Source: Nanobdellota archaeon
Lineage (GTDB): Archaea > Nanobdellota > Nanobdellia > Pacearchaeales > GW2011-AR1
Length of the DNA: 18,774 nucleotides
Assembly (NCBI GenBank): GCA_018821425.1
Contig: JAHJMH010000040.1
Span: forward strand, 1-18,774
Reading direction: 5' to 3'
The translations under genes were made by a program, and so were the position numbers. Positions 12,906 through 18,774 of the stretch are shown one piece after another (position 1 is the stretch's first letter; each line of letters opens with the position of its first letter). The notes under the pieces are model-generated. The model did no database searches, was not told where the DNA came from, and saw nothing but the letters and a program-made list of their open reading frames with translations.

Positions 12906-12932
12906 TTGGAGTTTTCTCAAACTTTCCAAAAA

Positions 12933-13457
12933 ATGAAAGTAGAAGTAGACGTCGAAAAATTTGTATCTTTCCACAAGAGGAGAGTTTCATTAGTTCAAGT
13001 TTTCGTCGAGAAAAAAACTCACGGACGATTAATTTATCAAATATGTTTCTTGGGATTTGAAAGTTTAGCAAGAGTGTTATTTCCAAATGAAAATGATTCA
13101 ACTAAAAGATTCAAGGATTTCTTACAGAAATTCATAACATTCACTAAAAAGGATATTGAAGGATTATACCACTGAAGATGTTCTTTAATCCATGAAGGAT
13201 TTATAGCACTTCCTTATAACACGCTAGAAGGATGGGATGAATATGATACGAGTTTTCTTATTTATCCCGATGTGTCAAAAGGTAGTACGGAATATCCTCC
13301 AGAATCTATAATCTCAATGTATAATCGATTAATTAAGGAATTTAAAAATTATTTTAGGAAGAATGCTATTCAAAAAGTGGAAGTGACTTGGGATTTATCA
13401 AGAAGCAAAAATAGCAAAAATCCAGAATATAAAAAGGAGGGTCACGAGAACTATTAA
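12933..13457 (+). pseudogene. Unrecognised ORF interrupted by one in-frame TGA
   Basis: ATG 12933 opens an 80-codon frame that stops at TGA 13173-13175. The same frame then stays open for 93 more codons to TAA at 13455-13457. The downstream part has protein-like composition (LIHEGFIALPYNTLEGWDEY, FLIYPDV). The simplest reading is a 174-codon gene broken by a single nonsense change; alternatives are an 80-aa protein followed by noise, or readthrough. TGA is clearly used as a stop elsewhere here (dtdA, rnhB). The gene begins 27 nt after tRNA-Ser without its own TATA box. The final 60 nt overlap the minus-strand 13398 gene. I know no family match. Confidence 0.4.
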
Positions 13458-13631
13458 TATTTTCTCATAAGGTTTTTGTTTTCTCCACCAGCTTATTAGG
13501 AAATCTTCTCTCTGAGGAGGTTTCTTTTTTCCTTCTAATCTTCTGATTCTTTGTTCTAAATTATCCACTTGTTTAGCAATCATTAAGAAGATAATAAAGA
13601 AAAAAACTAATATTAATTCTTGCCAACCCAT
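13398..13631 (-). CDS. Small two-TM membrane protein
   Basis: A 77-aa protein with hydrophobic spans at about residues 4-19 and 57-75. A charged, coiled-coil-like loop (KQVDNLEQRIRRLEGKKKPP) lies between them, followed by SWWRKQKPYEK. With two spans both ends should face one side and the loop the other; the strongly basic loop is probably cytoplasmic. It ends in TGA followed at once by TAA. A TATA box TATAAAAATA (13651-13660) about 24 nt upstream supports the start. Its function is unknown. It is convergent with, and overlaps, the tail of the interrupted 12933 frame. Confidence 0.72.
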   Translation of the reverse strand: MGWQELILVFFFIIFLMIAKQVDNLEQRIRRLEGKKKPPQREDFLISWWRKQKPYEKILIVLVTLLFIFWIFAIFAS

Positions 13632-13650
13632 TGTATTTTGAAAGAGAGTA

Positions 13651-13660
13651 TATTTTTATA
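13651..13660 (-). promoter_or_regulatory. TATA box of the 13398-13631 gene
   Basis: Minus-strand TATAAAAATA is centred about 24 nt before the ATG at 13631. Confidence 0.55.
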
Positions 13661-13691
13661 TTTAACTCTTTAGAGATTCTCAAAAGCAAAC

Positions 13692-13699
13692 CTTAAAAA
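13692..13699 (+). promoter_or_regulatory. TATA box of rnhB
   Basis: CTTAAAAA in CCTTAAAAAC is centred about 26 nt before ATG 13721. The same 10-mer occurs before smc. Confidence 0.6.
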
Positions 13700-13720
13700 C
13701 AAAAATTCTTTTCTCATTTT

Positions 13721-14413
13721 ATGAAAACACTTCTATTAGGAATTGACGACGCCGGTCGCGGTCCTGTCGTTGGCCCGATGATTCTCGCCGGCTGCCTCGT
13801 CGATGAACATATTGAAGAAGAATTGAGAACTCTCGGAGTCAGAGATAGCAAGCAACTCACACAAAAACGGCGCGAATTTCTCGACGAAGTAATAAAGGAA
13901 AAATCATTCGACCACGAAATCGTTACCCTCTCGGCGAGCGAAATAGACTCTGGAATCGCAGGAGGCACAAACCTCAACGAACTGGAAGCAATCGCCTGCG
14001 CAAAAATAATTGACAAAATAAATGCCCGTTCAAAATCAACAGACCCCAAAATAAAAATTAAAGTTGTCATAGACTGCCCTTCAAATTCAGTTCTGAAATG
14101 GACAGACATTTTGAAAACTTACATCAAGGACCTCTCAAATCTCGATATCTCTTGCGAACATAAGGCAGACCAAAATCATATTTCAGTTTCCGCCGGTTCA
14201 ATTCTCGCGAAGAGTCAGAGAGAAAGAGAAATGGATAAGTTAAGAAAACGATACGGTGCTGAACTCGGCTCTGGCTACAGCTCCGACCCTGCGACAAAAA
14301 AGTTCCTTGAAAAGAATCTCAAGATTCACGAAAACAGCGGCTTGTTCAGAAAATCGTGGGCGACATGGAAAGACGCAGAATCAAAATCAAAACAACAGAA
14401 ACTTGAATTCTGA
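13721..14413 (+). CDS. rnhB: Ribonuclease HII
   Basis: A 230-aa enzyme that cuts the RNA strand of RNA-DNA hybrids and single ribonucleotides in DNA. GIDDAGRGPVVGPM (residues 7-20) is the first active-site block. VRDSKQLT (40-47), VIDCPS (116-121) and KADQNHISVSAGSILAKSQRE (148-168) follow. The expected D-E-D-D metal ligands correspond to Asp9, Asp10, Asp118 and Asp150, so the second is Asp rather than the usual Glu. GSGYSSDPATKKFL near 183-196 is typical of archaeal members. The length is normal. The start is supported by TATA spacing (leaderless). It converges on the 14433 gene with a 19-nt gap. Confidence 0.95.
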   Translation: MKTLLLGIDDAGRGPVVGPMILAGCLVDEHIEEELRTLGVRDSKQLTQKRREFLDEVIKEKSFDHEIVTLSASEIDSGIAGGTNLNELEAIACAKIIDKINARSKSTDPKIKIKVVIDCPSNSVLKWTDILKTYIKDLSNLDISCEHKADQNHISVSAGSILAKSQREREMDKLRKRYGAELGSGYSSDPATKKFLEKNLKIHENSGLFRKSWATWKDAESKSKQQKLEF

Positions 14414-14432
14414 TTAGTAGTCTTATTCGTCC

Positions 14433-15179
14433 TTAAATATAATTTTGTTCCACCTCTAAATGGACAATGCTCCCTAACTGCTTTTTCAATTCCCCATTCA
14501 AGTAATTTAAAACATCACCGCATCCTTCTACAAACTGGGGGTCCTCTAGTGATATTTTGAAATCAAAAGTTCCACGCTGAATACTCATGTTAACATCAGA
14601 AATAAAATTAAATTGAGCCAGAATTCTTCTTAGTTTTATCTTTCTCTCCATTCCGAACCAACTTTCCTTTTTTTGACTCCATGTCTTGTAAATTTCAAAG
14701 TAGGGATGGGGGGTCTTTGTACCATCATCATAGCCCGATGACCCAAAATTTTCAGAAGGGAATCTTAGTTGCAATGATTTAACTAATACGGGTTCGTAAA
14801 CTTGAAGAACCTTTCTTATATACAGGATAGACCTTGCATTAAGTTTAGCGTCTAGCGTATTCAAAATTTTTGCATGTTCCTCCGCAGAAGGATGTCGTAG
14901 GTCTATCACTCTCTCAATATATTCCTTAGGAACTTCTCTCAGTGCTGCAATTTCATAAATATCTTTTTTTGTTAACTCTCTTCCTGTTTCTTTTTTCTTT
15001 CCACAAACTAAATCTGACAGATCACTTCCCAATTTATTTAAATCTCTTTCATAAAGAATCTCTGCCTCTGAGATTAAATCTGCAGCCTCATTTCCTGTAA
15101 AATTTTTTCTTTCCGACATTACAAACTTTTCGCCTAAGCTTAGTTCTTCTAATCTAATCGGTAACTTTCCATTTGCCAT
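14433..15179 (-). CDS. Unrecognised 248-aa soluble protein
   Basis: I do not recognise this family. Residues 20-85 are helical and charged (FTGNEAADLISEAEILYERD, then ELTKKDIYEIAALREVPKEY), resembling a small helical bundle or helix-turn-helix-like region that could contact nucleic acid or protein. Residues 95-130 look helical. The C-terminal third is more mixed, with strand-like segments (FDFKISLED, IVHLEVEQNYI). No membrane span, signal peptide or clear catalytic motif is visible. A TATA box (15201-15209, minus strand) about 26 nt upstream supports the start and a leaderless mRNA. It is divergent from smc. Confidence 0.72.
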   Translation of the reverse strand: MANGKLPIRLEELSLGEKFVMSERKNFTGNEAADLISEAEILYERDLNKLGSDLSDLVCGKKKETGRELTKKDIYEIAALREVPKEYIERVIDLRHPSAEEHAKILNTLDAKLNARSILYIRKVLQVYEPVLVKSLQLRFPSENFGSSGYDDGTKTPHPYFEIYKTWSQKKESWFGMERKIKLRRILAQFNFISDVNMSIQRGTFDFKISLEDPQFVEGCGDVLNYLNGELKKQLGSIVHLEVEQNYI

Positions 15180-15200
15180 TATCTTATTTGAAAGTTTGTA

Positions 15201-15209
15201 TTTTTAAAC
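15201..15209 (-). promoter_or_regulatory. TATA box of the 14433-15179 gene
   Basis: Minus-strand GTTTAAAAA is centred about 26 nt before the ATG at 15179. Confidence 0.55.
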
Positions 15210-15278
15210 TTTATGCTATGATGACTCTGTAATGGTAACTTATCTTCAAAATTTATTTTTTAGATATTCATCCGAATC

Positions 15279-15286
15279 CTTAAAAA
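15279..15286 (+). promoter_or_regulatory. TATA box of smc
   Basis: CTTAAAAA in CCTTAAAAAC is centred about 26 nt before ATG 15308. It matches the rnhB promoter core. Confidence 0.6.
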
Positions 15287-15307
15287 CCTGTTTTCTTTTT
15301 ATCAATC

Positions 15308-18172
15308 ATGTCTTACATAAAGAGATTAGTGATGCACGGCTTCAAAAGTTTTCCCCGAAAAACCGAGATACCTTTCTCGAGAGGAATAAACGTCATTCTC
15401 GGTCCGAACGGCTCGGGAAAAAGCAATGTTTCTGACGCAATCTGTTTTGCGCTCGGTCGTTTGAGTATAAAATCTATGCGAGCGGCGAAAGCCAGCAATT
15501 TAATCTTCCTCGGAACGAAAGAAATAAGTCCCGCGAAGGAAGCATCAGTTGAAGTGGTTTTCGACAATTCTGAAAAAACATTCTCAAAAGATTCCCCTGA
15601 AGTCTCAATAAAAAGAATCGTCAGACGAAACGGACAGAGCCTTTACAAGATAAATAACGAAACTAAAACAAGACAGGACGTTTTGAGTCTCCTCGCGCAA
15701 GCAGGAATCGATCCTCAAGGATTCAATATGATCTTACAAGGAGAAATCCAAAACTTCGTGAGAATGCAACCAGATGAAAGACGCGGAGTAATGGAAGAAG
15801 TTTCGGGAATATCTGTTTATGAATCCCGTAAAGAAAAATCACTCAGGGAACTTGAAAAAACCGACGAGAGACTGAAAGAAATAAGTTCTGTTTTAAGAGA
15901 AAGGACGGCATACTTGAATAATCTTGAAAACGAAAGGCAACAGGCCTTGAGATTTAAAAAACTCGAAGCAGATATAAAAAAATTCAAGGCAAGCATCATC
16001 CACTCTGACTTGCAAAAAAAGAATAAAGAATCTGAAAAAATACTTTCAGACATGGAAAAGGGAAATACTGAATTAAGAAAAATCAAGGAAACAACTGTTA
16101 AAATTGAAATCGAAATAGAAAACTTCCGTCAAAAAATAAATCAAATTAATTCCGACATTCAGAAGTCCACTGGATTAGAGCAGGAAAAACTCAACAACGA
16201 AATCGCAAATCTAAGGGCCGAACTCGCAGGGATAACAATCAAGATTGAAAATTACGAATCCAAAATTTCCAACATTTCAACAAAAAAAAGTGAATATTTA
16301 GAATCCATCAAAGAATTTGAAAGTTCTGTCAAGGAACTTCAGAAAGAATCTCCGGGAATGGCTGGAAAGAAAAAAGAGATGGACTCCAAAAAAGAGAAGC
16401 TCGAGAAAATTGAGGAACAAAGAAAAAGATTCTACATGGTAAAGTCCGAAGTAAGTTCAGTGAGAGAAAGAATACAAGATAAGGAAAACCTCGCCAGGAA
16501 TTACACAAGCGAATCCGACATTCTGATTCGGCAAATTGAATCTTTGTCCTTGGAAATTTTTGACCAGCGGGCAAGCCATGAAAAGTTGAACAAACTCAAA
16601 TCATCTCTTGCTGAAAAAAGAGAAGCTCTTGGTAAAATGCTAAAACGAGAAATAGAACTCGAGAAAACCAATTCCATCGGCGAGTCCGAAATAGAAAGTC
16701 AGAACAAAATACTCGAGAGAATCTCAAAAATGGACACTTGCCCCATTTGCCAGAACAAAATTACTCCCAAACATATGGATGAAATCAAGAGAGAAATGTC
16801 TCCAAAAATAGAATCTTTAAAGAAAGAAATCGAAAACGCAGACAAGGAATTGAGAGCAGTTTATCAGCACAAAGAAATTCTAAACAAAGATATTGAGCAA
16901 ATTACAGAGAGTATTTCTAAGGCAGAATCGGATCTTTCAAAAATTTCCGCGGTAAACGAAAAGAAGTCCCAGATTAAAACGCTTCATGAAAAATCAGAAG
17001 AATCTCAAAAAGAAATCTTAGAACTTCAAAAAAGAAGAAGGGCGCTTGAAAAAGTAATTGAGGAAAATTCAAACATAGAGGAAAAATATGAGACTTTGAA
17101 TATGGAAGTTCAAGAAGTTTCTATGCGTTCTCGAGAAACAATCAAATCCGAAGTTGCATTCAAGCAGCGCGAACTCGACAGGTTGAACATTGCTTTGAAG
17201 CAGCTTTCACGCGAAGAAAAAGATGCGCAAGAAGAACTTTCTTCGCTTAGAAAATTGCGCGACGAAAGGGAAAAATCTCTTTCTCTAAATAGAAAAGAAG
17301 AAGAACAACTCACGGCGAAATTCAAAATCATGATTTCGGGCAGAGACACATTTTATGTAGAGATAAGGAAGAGGGAGGACTCAATAGCTTTGAAACAAAG
17401 GGAATTTCACGACGTTGAATCTGGAGTGAACAATCTCCGGGTCGAGAAGGCAAGAGTTGACGCGGAAATGGAAAACCTTGGAATTGAAATGTCTGAAGCG
17501 GGCGTGCCCGAAAATGAACTTGTCAGCGGTAGTAAAGAATCGCTCGCACAGCGTTTGGTGAAGGCCCAGGAAATAATCTCGAGAATAGGAAGCGTGAATC
17601 TTCGTTCGCTCGAAGTTTATGATTCCATCAAAAAAGAATACGATTCAATAAAAGAGCGCGCGGAAACAATATCCAAGGAAAAGGAAAGTATCATGTCAAT
17701 TATTCACGAAATCGATATTAAGAAAAAGAAAGCATTCATAGAAACTCTTAAAAAAATCAACGAACTCTTCTCAAGGAACTTCTCGCAGTTGAGCATCAAA
17801 GGAGAAGTTTATCTTGACCTTGAAAACAGGCAGGACCCATTCGAGGCAGGAGTGAACATAGTTGTCAAGGTCGGTCACGGAAAATACTTCGACGTTCGCT
17901 CGCTTTCAGGGGGAGAACAAACCCTCGTCGCGCTATCATTAATTTTTGCAATTCAAGAATACAGGCCTTACTATTTTTATCTACTCGACGAAATCGACGC
18001 CGCGCTCGACAAAAGAAACTCGGAGCGTCTCGCGCAACTTCTCGACAAATACATGCAGAACGGTCAATATATAGTCGTAAGCCACAACGACGAAGTCATT
18101 TCAAAAGCAACGAACCTTTACGGCGTTAGCATGCACGACGGCATAAGTAAAATAATTAGTCTAAAGGTTTAA
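15308..18172 (+). CDS. SMC-type ATPase with Rad50-like zinc hook in place of the hinge
   Basis: A 954-aa SMC-superfamily protein, a chromosome-organising ABC ATPase that works as an antiparallel coiled-coil dimer. The N-terminal head has FKSF, Walker A GPNGSGKSN (32-40), the SMC-type KSMRAAKASNLIFLG and a Q-loop LQGEIQNFV. Long coiled coils run about 165-470 and 490-790. The C-terminal head has signature LSGGEQ (866-871), Walker B with D894/E895, DEIDAALD and LYGVSM, all SMC-like. At the exact middle lies CPIC (Cys478-Cys481) in a DTCPICQNKITPKHM context, as in Rad50 zinc hooks. No hinge domain of about 150 aa is present, and the protein is about 200 residues shorter than usual SMC. It abuts the 18173 gene with no gap. 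Confidence 0.93.
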   Translation: MSYIKRLVMHGFKSFPRKTEIPFSRGINVILGPNGSGKSNVSDAICFALGRLSIKSMRAAKASNLIFLGTKEISPAKEASVEVVFDNSEKTFSKDSPEVSIKRIVRRNGQSLYKINNETKTRQDVLSLLAQAGIDPQGFNMILQGEIQNFVRMQPDERRGVMEEVSGISVYESRKEKSLRELEKTDERLKEISSVLRERTAYLNNLENERQQALRFKKLEADIKKFKASIIHSDLQKKNKESEKILSDMEKGNTELRKIKETTVKIEIEIENFRQKINQINSDIQKSTGLEQEKLNNEIANLRAELAGITIKIENYESKISNISTKKSEYLESIKEFESSVKELQKESPGMAGKKKEMDSKKEKLEKIEEQRKRFYMVKSEVSSVRERIQDKENLARNYTSESDILIRQIESLSLEIFDQRASHEKLNKLKSSLAEKREALGKMLKREIELEKTNSIGESEIESQNKILERISKMDTCPICQNKITPKHMDEIKREMSPKIESLKKEIENADKELRAVYQHKEILNKDIEQITESISKAESDLSKISAVNEKKSQIKTLHEKSEESQKEILELQKRRRALEKVIEENSNIEEKYETLNMEVQEVSMRSRETIKSEVAFKQRELDRLNIALKQLSREEKDAQEELSSLRKLRDEREKSLSLNRKEEEQLTAKFKIMISGRDTFYVEIRKREDSIALKQREFHDVESGVNNLRVEKARVDAEMENLGIEMSEAGVPENELVSGSKESLAQRLVKAQEIISRIGSVNLRSLEVYDSIKKEYDSIKERAETISKEKESIMSIIHEIDIKKKKAFIETLKKINELFSRNFSQLSIKGEVYLDLENRQDPFEAGVNIVVKVGHGKYFDVRSLSGGEQTLVALSLIFAIQEYRPYYFYLLDEIDAALDKRNSERLAQLLDKYMQNGQYIVVSHNDEVISKATNLYGVSMHDGISKIISLKV

Positions 18173-18676
18173 ATGAAAGCAAGAAATCATCTTTCAATCC
18201 ACATAGTTATAGCAATATTAATATCATTAGCTTATTTTTATACGGAAAGTTTTAACCATTTTTTCAATTCCTTAATCAGCCCCTATAAAGATAGCATTCT
18301 TGTATTAGCGATAGGGATTGGACTTTATTTCCTCGGTGCAATTCTCCCTGATGCAGATGGTTTTAATCGCGGATCTTACATCTATTACACAAAATTTGCT
18401 TTCTTGGCTTACATAGTTAGATTCTTAGAATATCCACTCGCAATCCTAACTGGAAGAAGAAAAGGTCACAGAGAATCCCTTCACACAATTTTCGGGATTG
18501 TGTCCACCTCTGTAGCAATTGCACTAATGACATCCATCATTTATTCTCTATTTTACAATACAAAATTATTCTCCCCAATATTTTTCTTTTGGGCAATATC
18601 TCTTTCCATAGGACAATTTCTACATTTAGTAGAAGACAAAATTGTAAGCCCAAAGTGGAAGATTAAACTTATCTGA
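18173..18676 (+). CDS. DUF457/YdjM-like membrane-bound putative metal-dependent hydrolase
   Basis: A 167-aa protein with four or five hydrophobic spans. Conserved polar motifs fit the YdjM/DUF457 family of predicted membrane metal-dependent hydrolases: N-terminal His6/His10, LPDAD (58-62), GHRESLHT (98-105) and FLHLVEDKIVSP with His151 and Asp155. The substrate is unknown for most of the family. The ATG follows the smc TAA directly, so the two are very probably co-transcribed; whether they cooperate is not known. The stop is TGA. It is somewhat short, but the core motifs are present. Confidence 0.85.
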   Translation: MKARNHLSIHIVIAILISLAYFYTESFNHFFNSLISPYKDSILVLAIGIGLYFLGAILPDADGFNRGSYIYYTKFAFLAYIVRFLEYPLAILTGRRKGHRESLHTIFGIVSTSVAIALMTSIIYSLFYNTKLFSPIFFFWAISLSIGQFLHLVEDKIVSPKWKIKLI

Positions 18677-18687
18677 TTAGAAGTCAT

Positions 18688-18774
18688 TTATATCATCTCC
18701 TCCTCGGCTCTCCACTCATCAATGTGCCTTCGGCAATATTCTTTAAAAGGTTCAGTCCTTAATAAGTTCATTCC
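18688..18774 (-). CDS. Fragment of an unrecognised protein (C-terminus only)
   Basis: On the minus strand a 28-codon open frame enters from the right edge and ends in TAA at 18688-18690. It reads LLRTEPFKEYCRRHIDEWRA and ends in acidic residues, which looks like the charged helical end of a soluble protein. It is convergent with the DUF457-like gene, with an 11-nt gap. Too little is visible to name a family, and a chance frame is possible. Confidence 0.4.
   Translation of the reverse strand, partial: GMNLLRTEPFKEYCRRHIDEWRAEEEMI

Noticed and set aside
12817..13101. ORFs on both strands across tRNA-Ser and its intron
   Set aside because: They overlap a perfect class II tRNA and have tRNA-derived composition, so they are shadows.
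13173..13175. Selenocysteine or reassigned TGA codon
   Set aside because: TGA serves as an ordinary stop for other genes in the window, and no selenocysteine machinery or SECIS-like element is seen.
12770..13640. tRNA-Ser as an integration site for a mobile element
   Set aside because: No duplicate of the tRNA 3' end, integrase or transposase is present downstream in the window.
15232..15435. 67-codon frame overlapping the smc start
   Set aside because: It lies out of frame in the smc Walker A coding region and lacks a promoter at the right distance.
1..18774. CRISPR arrays, insertion sequences and rRNA genes
   Set aside because: No regularly spaced repeats, transposase motifs, terminal inverted repeats or rRNA sequences were found.

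Overview
This window looks like a chromosomal segment of a small-genome archaeon, most likely a DPANN-type lineage (Pacearchaeota, Woesearchaeota or a relative). The DNA is AT-rich and genes are packed on both strands. Archaeal markers are diphthine synthase (DphB), the archaeal/plant-type D-aminoacyl-tRNA deacylase (DtdA), a TrmB-family regulator, a HemK2-type release-factor methyltransferase, and two tRNA genes interrupted after nucleotide 37 by introns with bulge-helix-bulge splice sites. Most genes have a TTTAWA-type TATA box centred about 24-30 nt upstream of the start codon, so most mRNAs should be leaderless. The lineage is an inference from gene content; no rRNA is present.

Layout. 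1-1427: a minus-strand single-TM coiled-coil protein (cut by the window edge), a glutaredoxin and tRNA-Leu(UAA). 1466-3701: a possible 14-codon leader ORF, argS, and a small protein with a lysine-rich tail. 3815-5451: small membrane proteins, including two paralogues that share an almost identical 98-nt promoter plus N-terminus block and flank a membrane-anchored putative zinc protease. 5454-10282: dtdA (minus), a small 3-TM protein, dphB and ileS, mostly translation functions. 10341-10411: a long hairpin with its own TATA box, a candidate small RNA of unknown class. 10456-11262: TrmB-type regulator. 11286-12079: a HemK2-type gene flanked by ~90% identical 50-bp direct repeats. 12204-13631: intron-containing initiator tRNA-Met(CAU) and tRNA-Ser(GCU), each followed directly by an unrecognised ORF without an obvious promoter (the second has one in-frame TGA), then a two-TM protein. 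13721-18676: RNase HII, an unrecognised 248-aa protein, an SMC-type ATPase, and a DUF457/YdjM-like membrane protein directly abutting it. A C-terminal fragment of another minus-strand ORF closes the window.

How the genes fit together. Much of the window serves translation: tRNA-Leu, initiator tRNA, tRNA-Ser, ArgRS, IleRS, DtdA (removes D-amino acids from tRNA), DphB (EF-2 modification) and HemK2 (release-factor modification). RNase HII and the SMC protein serve chromosome maintenance. The most striking gene is the SMC protein. Its head domains are clearly SMC-type, but at 954 aa it is short, and a Rad50-like Cys-Pro-Ile-Cys zinc-hook motif lies at its exact midpoint where an SMC hinge should be.
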